From positions 1,532,108-1,596,107 of the forward strand of contig NZ_JAKQZH010000001.1 of the NCBI RefSeq assembly GCF_022343555.1: a stretch of DNA of 64,000 bases, written 5' to 3'. Origin of the DNA: Marinobacter sp. C7 (GTDB taxonomy: Bacteria > Pseudomonadota > Gammaproteobacteria > Pseudomonadales > Oleiphilaceae). This document shows positions 43,469 through 53,836 of the stretch, piece after piece. Position 1 is the first letter of the stretch, and the number at the start of each line of letters is the position of its first letter. The notes beneath the pieces were generated by a model. It searched no databases, had not been told where the DNA came from, and was given only the letters and a program-made list of their open reading frames with translations. A program made the position numbers and the translations under genes.

Positions 43469-45657
43469 TGGCACTGACGGAAGAGATCAAGCAGCAGATC
43501 CAGCAAGGTTACCGGGATGTCCTGGCTGGCAAGGACATCCGGGCCCGCTATGGCCAACGACTGATGATCGCCGAGATCGCCCGTTACATGGGTGAGATCA
43601 CCGATAACGATGGCCAGCGGACCTCGCCTCCCGCCACCTGCGTGGTCGAAGCGGGAACCGGTACCGGCAAGACCCTGGCTTACCTGATCGCTGCAATTCC
43701 GGTCGCAAAGGCACTGGGGAAGACTCTGGTCATTTCCACGGCGACCGTGGCATTACAGGACCAGATTGTGCTGAAGGACCTTCCGGACCTGAAAAAACAC
43801 AGCAAGCTGGACTTCTCCTGGACCCTTGCCAAAGGACGGGGGCGTTACCTGTGCATGTCCCGCCTGGAGGCCCGGCTCCACGACGAGGGCAATGGAGACA
43901 GCGATACCATGCCTTTGTTTCTGCTGGATACCCCGTCTGGCGACGAACCCGGCTCAAGGGCCTTCTTCGAGGAAATGCTCGCCAGTTATGGTTCCAGAAA
44001 ATGGGATGGGGATCGTGACCACTGGCCGGAACAGATTCCCGACGACGTCTGGCGTCAGGTCACCACGGACCACCGGCAGTGCACGAACCGTCATTGCAGC
44101 TATTTCGACAGCTGCGCCTTCTTCGATGCCAGGAAAGATCTGGATGACGCCGATGTCGTGGTGGCCAACCACGACCTGGTGTTGGCGGATCTGGCACTGG
44201 GAGGCGGCGCCATCCTGCCCGAGCCGGAAAATGCACTGTTCATCTTTGACGAAGCCCATCACCTGCCTGAAAAGGCCCTCAACCATTTTGCGGCCTCGGT
44301 TCCCCTGAATGCCACGCGCCAGTGGCTCAAGCAATTGTCCCAGGCATTGGTGAAGATGCAGCCATTCCTGGCACCGGGCTCCCAGGCAGTCAAGACCCTG
44401 GACAAAATCAGTACAGCTTCCCGGGACGTGGACCAGGCCCTTGCGAGGGTTTATGAGGACGCGGAGCATAACACCGGCTGGGAATTCAACGAGGAGCGTC
44501 GGAGTGCGCAGTGGCGCTATCCGGAGGGTGAATTGCCGGAGAAACTGGCGGAGCTGGCGGCGGATGCCCGAATCGCCACGGCCGGGCTGGTCCGCCATCT
44601 CGGGGCCCTTGCCGATGAACTCCAGGCTGCCTTTGATGATCGCAAGGAACACGAGATAGATCGTGATACTGCCGAGGCCTGGTACCCTGTGATCGGTTCT
44701 TTCCACAGCCGGTCCGAGGAGCAGCTTAGGCTATGGGCGGCGTGGTGTGACCAGGCCAGACCTTCCGGCCAGGAAAAACAGGCTGATGAAGAGCAGGACA
44801 CTCCTGCACGCAATCCCAAGAGCCCGCCTCCGGCCCGCTGGGCCGTGAGGCAGCGCTGGGACCACGCGGAGGACATTACCCTCTACAGCTCGCCTGTCCT
44901 CGCAGATAACCTGCTGTACGCCAGACTCTGGTCCCGGGCCTATGGCGCAGTGCTCACCAGTGCCACCCTGACGGCATTGGGCCGGTTTGACCGCCTGAAA
45001 TCCCGGGCCGGGCTGCCGGAGGCCAGCAAATTTCTGGTGGTTCCCAGTTCCTTCCGTTATGGCGAAATGGCGACCGTGGAAGTACCCGCCATGAGAGCCA
45101 TGCCCACTGACGATGCCTTTACCGATGCTCTGGTAGAGCGCTTGCCGGGGCTCTGGGCAGGAGAAAAAGCCACACTGGTGCTGTTCACCTCGCGCCGGCA
45201 GATGCAGCAGGTGCGCGATGTCCTCGCGCCGGAGTATCCGGAGTTGATCCTGACCCAGGACGATATGGCCAAAGGCGAGGTCCTGCGACAGCATTGCGCC
45301 CGGGTCGATGAGGGTCGGCCGAGTGTTCTTTTCGGGGTGGCCAGCTTTGCCGAGGGCATTGACCTGCCTGGCAAGTATCTGCACCACGTAGTCATCACGC
45401 GTTTGCCCTTTTCGGTTCCGGACGATCCCATTGAAGCCAGCCTCGCCGAATGGGTGACGCAGCGCGGTGGCAATCCGTTTATGGAAATCACCGTTCCTGA
45501 TGCCTCGGTCAAGTTGGTCCAGGCGGTCGGTCGATTGCTGCGCACCGAGAAGGACACTGGCCGAGTGACCATCCTGGACCGGCGTATCATTGCCCGCCGC
45601 TATGGCCAGCTGTTGCTGGACGCACTGCCACCGTTCCGCCGGATTATCGAGCACTGA
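43468..45657 (+). CDS. dinG: ATP-dependent DNA helicase DinG
   Basis: 729 residues. XPD/DinG-type superfamily 2 helicase: Walker A EAGTGTGKTLAYL (about residue 62), Fe-S cluster cysteines between about residues 129 and 216 (YLCMS, QCTNRHCSYFDSC), FDEAHHLP box (about 260), motif V/VI region VLFGVASFAEGIDLPG and QAVGRLLRTEKDTG. Unwinds R-loops and forked DNA. Coupled to gspB by a one-base overlap, which looks like an accident of gene packing rather than function. Confidence 0.93.
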   Translation: MALTEEIKQQIQQGYRDVLAGKDIRARYGQRLMIAEIARYMGEITDNDGQRTSPPATCVVEAGTGTGKTLAYLIAAIPVAKALGKTLVISTATVALQDQIVLKDLPDLKKHSKLDFSWTLAKGRGRYLCMSRLEARLHDEGNGDSDTMPLFLLDTPSGDEPGSRAFFEEMLASYGSRKWDGDRDHWPEQIPDDVWRQVTTDHRQCTNRHCSYFDSCAFFDARKDLDDADVVVANHDLVLADLALGGGAILPEPENALFIFDEAHHLPEKALNHFAASVPLNATRQWLKQLSQALVKMQPFLAPGSQAVKTLDKISTASRDVDQALARVYEDAEHNTGWEFNEERRSAQWRYPEGELPEKLAELAADARIATAGLVRHLGALADELQAAFDDRKEHEIDRDTAEAWYPVIGSFHSRSEEQLRLWAAWCDQARPSGQEKQADEEQDTPARNPKSPPPARWAVRQRWDHAEDITLYSSPVLADNLLYARLWSRAYGAVLTSATLTALGRFDRLKSRAGLPEASKFLVVPSSFRYGEMATVEVPAMRAMPTDDAFTDALVERLPGLWAGEKATLVLFTSRRQMQQVRDVLAPEYPELILTQDDMAKGEVLRQHCARVDEGRPSVLFGVASFAEGIDLPGKYLHHVVITRLPFSVPDDPIEASLAEWVTQRGGNPFMEITVPDASVKLVQAVGRLLRTEKDTGRVTILDRRIIARRYGQLLLDALPPFRRIIEH

Positions 45658-45690
45658 TAAAAAAAGAGCCGCCCAAATGGACGGCTCCTG
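45658..45690 (-). terminator. Leftward intrinsic terminator for the LuxR-type gene
   Basis: Minus strand: GAGCCGTCC-ATTT-GGGCGGCTC hairpin (45690 to 45669, one mismatch), followed by seven T (45668-45662). It points left and ends transcription from the gene at 45908-48646, leaving a 3' untranslated region of about 220 nt. The 45691-45907 stretch has no gene; it includes CTAGGTGGGGC-TTT-GCCTCACC-like pairing that could fold. Confidence 0.7.
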
Positions 45691-45907
45691 GCGAAGGGGT
45701 TCTTTTCGAACCCGGGCGTCGAAACAACGCGGTACAAGAGAAATCTGAAGGCCTGAAGTTCCAGAATTCCTAGGTGGGGCTTTGCCTCACCGTTGATGGA
45801 ATAATAAGGGAGCAGGGGGCGTAGACGGATCGTCCAAAGGGCGTAGTGAATCGGGAAAATCGTGATTAAATGAGATGTTCGTCACACTTTGGGGTCGTGC
45901 TAACCCC

Positions 45908-48646
45908 TCAGGATTCCAGCAGTCCGAGCTCCCGCGCTTTGGCCAGGGCTTCGGTCCGGCGTCCCACTGAGAGTTTGCCATAGAGGTTTCGAATGTGTGC
46001 CTTGACCGTCGCGGGGGCGACGGCCATCTTCCTGGCAATGTCCTTGTTGGCCAGGCCCTGGTTGATCAGTGCCAGTACTTCCATTTCCCGTTGACTGAGT
46101 GGCTCCATGAGCCCCCGGTCTGCTGCCGGCATCGATGCCTGGCTGCAAGCTGAGGGGCTGGCCGGTTCCTGTTCTTTCCGGTCCCGCAGGTCCTCCAGTT
46201 CACGCAGCATGAGCAGTACGCGGCTGTTCCAGCTGCCCGGTGTCCGCAGGGTCGGCTGGTCAAGCAACATTTGCCGGACCCGGAGGCTCTCCTCACCATA
46301 CAGCCTGACAAACCCGGAGCCGGCGCCAAGCTCGAGAGCATCATTCAGCAAGGATCTGGCATCTTCGTGCCTTTCCTGAAGTGCCTGTGCTTCGGCAGAT
46401 ACCAGCAGAATTTCCACCAGATGCCGGTTGTGAGCGTGGCGTACCGCGGATTCTCTCAGTCCCTGCAGACACTCGAGCGCTTCTTCGGGCTTGCCCAGGG
46501 CGTTCAACACCCTGGACTGGCTGATGCGCAACTGCTCCTGGTTCAGGGGGTTGCAGGCCTCATCGCTCTCCGCGGCCCTCATGATGCTTGCCGCCTTTTC
46601 AGGCAGGTCCTCAGCGAGGAAACAGCGAGCGAGCAGGGCAGCACTGGCGGGAGGCTCGAATACAATGTGGTCCCTGCGTTTTCTGCTGATTTGCCAGGCG
46701 TCCTCCAGCGCTTCGATGGCGTCCCGGAACCTGCCTTCACTGAAGGCCAGGTGCCCGTTTACGTACTGGATCACCACGTGTTGGCCGGGTTCGGTGCCGT
46801 TGCTGACGTGTTCAAGGAGGGGCGCCAGGTGGCTGTGGGCGAGTTCGGGCTCGTTCCGTTCCCGGTGGATCTCGCTCAGCGCACTGTTCTGCCAGCAGGA
46901 AATCAGTCGGGGTTGGCTCGGGTCGGAGTAATGCTTGTCGACCCATTGCCGCACCTCGTTACAGGATTCCAGGGCCAGGTCGATTTCGCCCCGGTTGTAC
47001 TGGATCCAGGCCAGCAAGCCCCCGCTGGAGAGGACGGTACTGGGCTTTCGCTCAACCTGACCATAGTGGACGGCAGACCGAAGGGCATCCTCTGCCTCGG
47101 GTAATTCGCCGCGTCCGAAACAGTCCAGACCAATTCCGTAGTAGGTAACGGATTTCAATGGGATCCGGGTGTGGTCGATCTCCTGCAGCACGCGACGGGT
47201 GAGGTCGCTGGCTGCCTTGTCGTCACTCCGGGAGCGGGCAAGGTAGGAGCGAATCAGGGAAATCTCGCTGTGCAGCCCGAGCGCTCCCTCGGCATCCGGG
47301 TGGGAGTCCGCGACACGCCGGTCCAGAAGATCCTCAAGGGCAGCCAGCAGGGGCTCCAGGCTGTCGACGCGGTTTGCAAAAAACAGTCCCCAGATCTTCA
47401 GCATCTGCAATTGTGGGCTGTCGCCCAACAGGTGCTCCGGTAGCGAGCCCAACCAATCCAGTACGGGAAGGTGAAAACCGCCGTGGATAAGGTTGTTGCC
47501 ATGCTCGGACAGTACCCGGGCCAGCCACGGCCAGTCCTGGTGGCGCACGATCTGGGCAATCGCTTCCTGTACGTGGCCATGGGCCAGAAGCCAGTCTACC
47601 GTGTTTCGCCAAAGCCCTTCGGCCAGTTCCGGCCGGGTGTGCTGCAGACGGTTTGCCAGGGCGTCCCGGAACAGGTCGTGGTAACGGAACCATTCATTGT
47701 GAGTATCCAGCGGAATCAGGAACAGGTTCTGGCGCAGGAGTTCTTCCAGTATCTCCTGGCTGTCGTCACGTCCCCGGATGCTGTTACACAGAGAGGCATT
47801 CAGCCGGGGGCAGCAAGCGGTTTCCAGAAGAAAGTCGGCCAGGTGGGCCGGTTGCTTTTCCAGCACCTCGCTCAATACATAATCGCTGATGTGGCGTTCG
47901 TCTACCGCAAGGCCTCCGGTCGGTTTTGCCAGCCCATCCCGGGTAATGCTGCTGTTACCGGAGAGTGCAGATAACTGCATCGCCGCAACCCAGCCTTCGG
48001 TTTTGCGGCAGATTTTACGAGCTTCGTCTTCGTTGATGTCGAGCCCCATGGTGTCCCGGAAAAATTGCTGGCACTCCTGGTCGGAGAATGCGAGCAAGCC
48101 CGGGTGGATGTCTTCCACCCAGCGCCGGACCCGCCACCGGGCAAGGGGGAGGGGCGGTTCAGTGCGGGAAGCCAGGCAAACAAGAACGCCGGGTGGAAGG
48201 TAATCGAGAAACCAGGCCAGTTGGCGATGGATGGAGTCATCCTGAATGAAATGGTAGTCATCCAGCACCAGCGCCCAGGCACCGGCGTCCCGGGCAAGCT
48301 CATTGATCAGCATGGTAATGACTGCGGTCGAATCGTGGTCCTCTTCCTGTGCGAGCTGCTTCTGACATTGGGCCATGCCCGGCAGGCCGGCATATTCGAA
48401 CGCACCGATCACATACTGCCAGAATCGTCGGGGCTGGTTGTCGTGCTCGTCGAGTGCGAGCCAGGCCGTGGGACAGGTGGCGCGGGCGCACCACTGACTG
48501 ACCAGCGTCGTCTTGCCAAACCCGGCGGGGGCAATCACGAGGTCCAGACGTTTCGCTCCCGCGTGATCCAGCAGGGTGTGCAGCCGATCACGGGGAACCG
48601 CTCTCGGATCGCAGCTGGGCCGGAGGAATTTAGTGGTAAGCAGCAT
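45908..48646 (-). CDS. MalT-type LuxR transcriptional activator
   Basis: 912 residues from ATG 48646 (AGGGA upstream, family-like start MLLTTKFLRPSCDPRAVPRDRL). STAND ATPase: Walker A APAGFGKTTLVSQW (about residue 40), Walker B ALVLDDYHFI, then a winged-helix and a long TPR-like helical sensor region, then the LuxR helix-turn-helix (LSQREMEVLALINQGLANKDIA, about residues 845-905). MalT-family proteins activate target operons when bound to an inducer and ATP. The inducer is unknown and no sugar-transport genes are adjacent. Divergent from cysB. Confidence 0.88.
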   Translation of the reverse strand: MLLTTKFLRPSCDPRAVPRDRLHTLLDHAGAKRLDLVIAPAGFGKTTLVSQWCARATCPTAWLALDEHDNQPRRFWQYVIGAFEYAGLPGMAQCQKQLAQEEDHDSTAVITMLINELARDAGAWALVLDDYHFIQDDSIHRQLAWFLDYLPPGVLVCLASRTEPPLPLARWRVRRWVEDIHPGLLAFSDQECQQFFRDTMGLDINEDEARKICRKTEGWVAAMQLSALSGNSSITRDGLAKPTGGLAVDERHISDYVLSEVLEKQPAHLADFLLETACCPRLNASLCNSIRGRDDSQEILEELLRQNLFLIPLDTHNEWFRYHDLFRDALANRLQHTRPELAEGLWRNTVDWLLAHGHVQEAIAQIVRHQDWPWLARVLSEHGNNLIHGGFHLPVLDWLGSLPEHLLGDSPQLQMLKIWGLFFANRVDSLEPLLAALEDLLDRRVADSHPDAEGALGLHSEISLIRSYLARSRSDDKAASDLTRRVLQEIDHTRIPLKSVTYYGIGLDCFGRGELPEAEDALRSAVHYGQVERKPSTVLSSGGLLAWIQYNRGEIDLALESCNEVRQWVDKHYSDPSQPRLISCWQNSALSEIHRERNEPELAHSHLAPLLEHVSNGTEPGQHVVIQYVNGHLAFSEGRFRDAIEALEDAWQISRKRRDHIVFEPPASAALLARCFLAEDLPEKAASIMRAAESDEACNPLNQEQLRISQSRVLNALGKPEEALECLQGLRESAVRHAHNRHLVEILLVSAEAQALQERHEDARSLLNDALELGAGSGFVRLYGEESLRVRQMLLDQPTLRTPGSWNSRVLLMLRELEDLRDRKEQEPASPSACSQASMPAADRGLMEPLSQREMEVLALINQGLANKDIARKMAVAPATVKAHIRNLYGKLSVGRRTEALAKARELGLLES

Positions 48647-48807
48647 TGGTTCCCTGAATGCCGGAAAATGTGATCGTTTAGCGGATTGTGTGCTTTGCGT
48701 CAGACAAGTCAAGCGTTCTAATGACTCAGATGGTGGTCAAATGATGCGTAAATGCAATTTTGGTCTAAACTTTGAAAAAGGTTTTATCTATAATAAAAAA
48801 GAATTAA

Positions 48808-49828
<1,021 letters not shown>

Positions 49829-49841
49829 ATCTGGTCTCGGG

Positions 49842-49869
49842 AACCTGATCAGTCTTTCGCGATCAGGTT
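49842..49869. repeat. Hairpin over the cysH stop codon
   Basis: AACCTGATC (49842-49850) and GATCAGGTT (49861-49869), nine pairs around a 10-nt loop, overlapping the cysH stop (49849-49851). With the preceding hairpin it fills the junction of the convergent genes. Confidence 0.6.
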
Positions 49870-50571
49870 TCCGGCATGGAGGCCGCATTCCTTCTTGGTG
49901 GCTTCTTCCCACCACCAGCGGCCTTCGCGCTCATGCTGGCCCGGCAGTACCGGCCGGGTGCACGGCTGGCATCCGATGCTTACAAAACCTTTCTCGTGCA
50001 GCGCGTTGTAGGGTGCTTCCGACATACGGATGTAATCCCACACTTCCTGTGACGTCCAGTTAGCCAGCGGATTGAATTTCACCAGGGGCTTGTCACCCGT
50101 GGAGAACGCCGTATCTTCCTGAACAACCGGCACATCGTTACGGGTACCGGGACTCTGGTCCTTGCGCTGGCCGGTAATCCAGGCGTCGACGGTGGCCAAC
50201 TTGCGTTTCAGGGGATTGACCTTGCGGATGCCGCAGCACTCGGAGTGCCCATCCTCGTAGAAACTGAACAGCCCCTTGCGATTGACCAGATCCTGCACTT
50301 CCGCCGCGTCGGGAAAAAGCACCTCGATTTCGATGCCGTAATGGTTGCGGACCTTCTCCACAAACTCATAGGTTTCCCGATGCAGCCGACCGGTATCCAG
50401 GGTGAAGACCTGCAGCTTGTCGGTCAGCTTGTGCGCCATTTCAATCAGCACCACATCCTCGGCACCACTGAACGAGATGGCGATGTTGTCATAACGATTC
50501 AGCGCGGCCTTGAGAATGGCTCTGGGGCTTTGACCTTCAAGTTCCGCGCGTAGGGAGTCGATATCCGTCAT
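49849..50571 (-). CDS. cysH: Adenylylsulfate (APS/PAPS) reductase CysH
   Basis: 240 residues. PP-loop fold ([17 protein letters not shown]), [13 protein letters not shown], Cys-Cys pair in [11 protein letters not shown] and C-x-x-C in [10 protein letters not shown]: these four cysteines bind a 4Fe-4S cluster and mark the APS-using (thioredoxin-dependent) form rather than enterobacterial PAPS reductase. The catalytic Cys is in the C-terminal KKECGLH. Makes sulfite for cysteine synthesis. Convergent with cysB. Confidence 0.93.
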   Translation of the reverse strand: MTDIDSLRAELEGQSPRAILKAALNRYDNIAISFSGAEDVVLIEMAHKLTDKLQVFTLDTGRLHRETYEFVEKVRNHYGIEIEVLFPDAAEVQDLVNRKGLFSFYEDGHSECCGIRKVNPLKRKLATVDAWITGQRKDQSPGTRNDVPVVQEDTAFSTGDKPLVKFNPLANWTSQEVWDYIRMSEAPYNALHEKGFVSIGCQPCTRPVLPGQHEREGRWWWEEATKKECGLHAGNLIAKD

Positions 50572-50781
50572 TGCGTAAGCGTACCTTTATCCAATGTTCA
50601 GGCAGGCTAACATTAAATCCCTCATAGCCTGAAGGAATGACAATCTATATGTTTATGCCATGCTGCCTGGACGGGACAGCACACAATCACGATGCATTCC
50701 GCCACGGATTTCCTTATCATACGCCCCTGATCAAACACGAGCGGCAGCTCAGCCACCGACCGACGTAATCAGGAGACCATT

Positions 50782-51396
50782 GTGGAACTGGCATGTCTTG
50801 ACCTTGAGGGAGTACTGATCCCGGAAATCTGGATCGCATTCGCCGAGAAAACCGGCATTGAAGAACTCAAGGCCACCACCCGTGATATTCCCGATTACGA
50901 CGTGCTGATGAAGCAGCGCCTGCGCATTCTCGACCAGCACGGCTACGGTTTGCCGCAAATCCAGGAAGTGATCGGTGAGCTGGACCCGCTGCCTGGTGCC
51001 AGGGATTTTCTGGACTGGCTGCGCGAGCGCTTCCAGGTGGTGATCCTGTCAGACACCTTCTATGAGTTTGCCATGCCCCTGATGAAAAAGCTGGGCTACC
51101 CGACGCTCCTGTGCCACAAACTCGAAGTCGCCGAAGACGGCCAGATCACAAACTACCTGCTGCGTCAGCGCGATCCCAAGCGTCAGTCCGTACGCGCCTT
51201 CCAGTTGCTGAACTACCGCGTCATCGCCGCCGGCGACTCCTACAACGATACCACCATGCTGGGCCAGGCTGAGCAGGGCATCCTCTTCCACGCCCCGCAA
51301 AACGTCATCGACGAATTCCCCCATTTCCCGGCCGTCCACAACTTCGACGACCTCAAGCAGGAATTCCTTAAAGCCAGCGCCGTTCACGACTGCTGA
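50782..51396 (+). CDS. thrH: ThrH, phosphoserine phosphatase / homoserine phosphotransferase
   Basis: 204 residues from GTG 50782 with AGGAG six bases upstream. HAD-superfamily phosphatase: motif I CLDLEGVLIPEIWIAF (nucleophile Asp about residue 7), motif II VVILSDTFYEF, motif IV AAGDSYNDTTMLGQA. This sequence pattern is that of Pseudomonas ThrH, which dephosphorylates phosphoserine and can transfer the phosphate to homoserine. Two palindromic repeats follow between it and pabB. Confidence 0.92.
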   Translation: MELACLDLEGVLIPEIWIAFAEKTGIEELKATTRDIPDYDVLMKQRLRILDQHGYGLPQIQEVIGELDPLPGARDFLDWLRERFQVVILSDTFYEFAMPLMKKLGYPTLLCHKLEVAEDGQITNYLLRQRDPKRQSVRAFQLLNYRVIAAGDSYNDTTMLGQAEQGILFHAPQNVIDEFPHFPAVHNFDDLKQEFLKASAVHDC

Positions 51397-51419
51397 TCGG
51401 TGCCCTGACGTCCGGTTCG

Positions 51420-51457
51420 GGGGTCAGAAGAACGCTTTCTTCTGACCCCATCTTCAC
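51420..51457 (-). repeat. Palindromic repeat, copy 5
   Basis: Minus-strand reading: flank GTGAAGAT (51457-51450), then arms GGGGTCAGAAGAA and TTCTTCTGACCCC (51449-51420) around AGCG; 13 perfect pairs. It lies 23 bp after the thrH stop and could act as a shared 3' element of thrH and pabB. Confidence 0.9.
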
Positions 51458-51483
51458 CTCCCGAGGCCAGGGCTCCCGACCCC

Positions 51484-51521
51484 GGGGTCAGATGAAAGCT
51501 TTCATCTGACCCCAATTTCAC
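51484..51521 (-). repeat. Palindromic repeat, copy 6
   Basis: Minus-strand reading: flank GTGAAATT (51521-51514), arms GGGGTCAGATGAA and TTCATCTGACCCC (51513-51484) around AGCT, so the whole 30 nt is a perfect palindrome. TGA of the flank is the pabB stop codon. Head-to-tail with copy 5, 64 bp apart. Confidence 0.9.
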
Positions 51522-52876
51522 TCCTCGCCAACCTCCAACTCTTCGAGGAACCCCATCAAAGACCCCACCTTGGCCAACGTCTCCTGGTACTCCGCCTCCG
51601 GATCCGAATCCGCCACAATGCCGCCGCCACCCCAACACCGGATGGTCCCCTCGCCATCACACAGCAACGTCCGGATCGCTATGTTGCTGTCCAGCCGGCC
51701 ATCGAGCCCGTAATAAAACACCGAGCCACAGTAGGGCCCACGCCAGTGCGGTTCCAGCTCCCGTATGATCTCCATCGCCCGGATCTTCGGTGCGCCGGTG
51801 ATCGAACCTCCGGGAAACGCATCAAACAGTGCTTTCAACGGTGAAACGCCATCAGCCAGTTCCGCGCGAATATGGCTGACCAGGTGGTGTACATTTCGGT
51901 AGGACTCCAGGGCAAACAACTCGTCCACTGATACGGAGCCGGTGGCCGCATTCAGGCTCAGGTCATTGCGAAGCAGGTCCACAATCATCAGGTTCTCAGC
52001 CCGGTCCTTCTCGGAGGCCTGAAGCTCATCTGCAAGCGCTGCGTCCTCCGCTGTCGTCCTGCCCCGGGGACGTGTTCCCTTGATTGGACTGGTTTTTACC
52101 GTCCGGCCCTCTATCTCAAGGAAGCGTTCCGGCGAGATGGAAAGAACTGAATATTCTCCGGCGCGGATAAAGGCGCCATAAGGCGTGGGGTTTTCCGCCG
52201 CCAGAGCCTGAAATGCACACCAGGGGTTGCCGCGAAACTTCGCCACAAACTCCTGGGACAGATTGGTCTGATAGCAGTCTCCGGCCTGGATGTAATCCCG
52301 AATGGCCTGGACACTGGCCTTGAAGGATTCCGGTGATTGCCTGGCTTTGAACGGCTCGGTAATTTTCCAGCTACACAGCTCCTGGCAATCAGCCTCAGAA
52401 AGCCAGCCGGTGATCTGCTCAATCAGGCTCTGCGGGCACTCAGGATGAATCCACAGATAATAATCATCGGTCTGCCGGTTATGGCTGGCCATCCAGAGAT
52501 AAAGGCCTGCGGAAAACAGCGGCACCGGAACCGTGGGGCAGATGGGTGCGAGACGCGGCTCGCGTATATAACCGAGCTCATAGCTCAGAAAGCCAATCCA
52601 GCCACCGACGAGGCATTCAGGATTGTCTGCGCGTTCGGTGTATCTGGCGGTTTGCGATTCCATTTCCCCGGCCAACTGCACCAGCGTTTGGCTGTCCGCC
52701 TTACCCGGTTGCAAAACGTGAGTTTCCGCAGCCCCGCATGAAAACCCGCGCCAGGTCCCACGTCCCGCACCTTCTCCAACAGTACCTACGTGAACAAAAT
52801 CAACCTGTTGTGAGGCATGTTGCAGCAAACGTGTGAACTCTTCCCGGGAAATCTGGCGAGTTGTAGCCGGGCTCAA
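51518..52876 (-). CDS. pabB: Aminodeoxychorismate synthase component I
   Basis: 452 residues from TTG 52876, chosen because a strong GGAGGT site lies four bases upstream and because upstream codons in this frame look non-coding. Chorismate-binding enzyme: IQAGDCYQTNLSQEF, SPERFLEIEGRTVKTSPIKGTRPRG, DLLRNDL, FPGGSITGAPKIRAMEII, and the C-terminal YYGLDGRLDSNIAIRT with GGGIVADSDPEAEYQE. Makes aminodeoxychorismate for folate together with a glutamine amidotransferase encoded elsewhere. Its stop codon lies within repeat copy 6. Confidence 0.92.
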   Translation of the reverse strand: MSPATTRQISREEFTRLLQHASQQVDFVHVGTVGEGAGRGTWRGFSCGAAETHVLQPGKADSQTLVQLAGEMESQTARYTERADNPECLVGGWIGFLSYELGYIREPRLAPICPTVPVPLFSAGLYLWMASHNRQTDDYYLWIHPECPQSLIEQITGWLSEADCQELCSWKITEPFKARQSPESFKASVQAIRDYIQAGDCYQTNLSQEFVAKFRGNPWCAFQALAAENPTPYGAFIRAGEYSVLSISPERFLEIEGRTVKTSPIKGTRPRGRTTAEDAALADELQASEKDRAENLMIVDLLRNDLSLNAATGSVSVDELFALESYRNVHHLVSHIRAELADGVSPLKALFDAFPGGSITGAPKIRAMEIIRELEPHWRGPYCGSVFYYGLDGRLDSNIAIRTLLCDGEGTIRCWGGGGIVADSDPEAEYQETLAKVGSLMGFLEELEVGEE

Positions 52877-53055
52877 GGTACCTCCGAAGAATTTTGGAAG
52901 AATGATAAACAGGGCACAAAACGGGCGTTGTCGGGTTTGTCGCGCCGCTGATCTAATGAAAAAGACGAAGAAGCAAGGGCGACTGAATGCTCGATATTTT
53001 ACAGCACTAACGCCCGGCCTTCTCCAAAAGACGAAAGAATATAAGGACAAAAATT

Positions 53056-53670
53056 ATGATGGCCAAGATGAAACTACTTTTTTTATCGGTGCTGATCGTG
53101 CTGACTTCTGCATCGCAAACGGTACTGGCGCAAGACGAAGGTGACGCCGAAATTCCGGATCGCAACGCACTCTCTGACGGAAAGCTGACCTCGGATGAAA
53201 TAAAGCGATATGCGAGCCTGGCTGCCAGGCATATGCAGACTTTAACGGCCGTTGCTCGTGAAGAGGTAGGTGCAGAGCTGGAGCAAAGCGGGGTCGTCAT
53301 TCCTGCCGCCTGGATGATGATGAACGATGGTGAAGTCAAGCGTGTCCGGCTGGGCGAAAGTGGCGAAAAAGCCGCCGCAACCATGAAGGTGCTGATGTTC
53401 AGGGCAGCTCTCAAGTCGCTCGCCCGACACGGTAAGATCCTCGCAACCGCAATAGTCTATGCAGGCAAAGTCGAGGAGGATGGAAACACCCGAGTGCTTG
53501 CGATTGAACATGAGCATCGTCTTGGGCTTTCAGGTCTACAGGTGGTTCCGTACCGCTTTGAGCAAGGAGACCTGAGCTTTGGCAAGCCCAACACCCAGAA
53601 AAAGCCATATGAACTCTTCTACGACGGCCGGAAAGCGGAGAGTGAGGGGCAGGAAAAGAGCAAAACGTGA
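53056..53670 (+). CDS. Exported protein of unknown function
   Basis: 204 residues. Signal peptide (residues about 1-25, KLLFLSVLIVLTSASQTVLAQ). The mature part is mixed alpha/beta (AAWMMMNDGEVKRVRLGESGEKAAATMKV, ILATAIVYAGKVEEDGNTRVLAIEHEHR, LQVVPYRFE) with a charged tail. No domain recognised. The KLGHG-type enzyme motifs are absent. Upstream 52877-53055 shows no other gene. It lies before the FilA-like gene on the same strand, but the 166-bp gap with its own regulatory site suggests separate transcription. Confidence 0.72.
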   Translation: MMAKMKLLFLSVLIVLTSASQTVLAQDEGDAEIPDRNALSDGKLTSDEIKRYASLAARHMQTLTAVAREEVGAELEQSGVVIPAAWMMMNDGEVKRVRLGESGEKAAATMKVLMFRAALKSLARHGKILATAIVYAGKVEEDGNTRVLAIEHEHRLGLSGLQVVPYRFEQGDLSFGKPNTQKKPYELFYDGRKAESEGQEKSKT

Positions 53671-53712
53671 CGCAAATCCGTTTTGTAACCGTTCGTTTCA
53701 GTGTGGTTGAGA

Positions 53713-53732
53713 ATTGTGAGTGCAATCACGGA
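53713..53732 (+). promoter_or_regulatory. CRP/Vfr-type binding site
   Basis: TGTGA (53715-53719), six bases, TCACG (53726-53730): nine of ten bases fit the CRP half-sites TGTGA-N6-TCACA. Centre about 114 bp before the start of the FilA-like gene. The core promoter is not certain. Confidence 0.5.
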
Positions 53733-53836
53733 TTAGGACTGTAAAACAATCTTAAATGGATTTGTGGGATCACAGATCCTGCTTCGAAAAATACAGACTC
53801 ACATAAAAATAATGATGAGTTCATAAGGAGATAAGA

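Noticed and set aside
45700-45722. TTCGAACCC resembling a tRNA T-arm remnant
   Set aside because: The stem does not form correctly on either strand and no other tRNA arm is present.
51384-51638. Small minus-strand ORF reading through repeats 5 and 6
   Set aside because: Mostly repeat-derived sequence overlapping the pabB end; no ribosome site. It is useful only as a demonstration that the repeat reads GSDESFHLTP in one frame.
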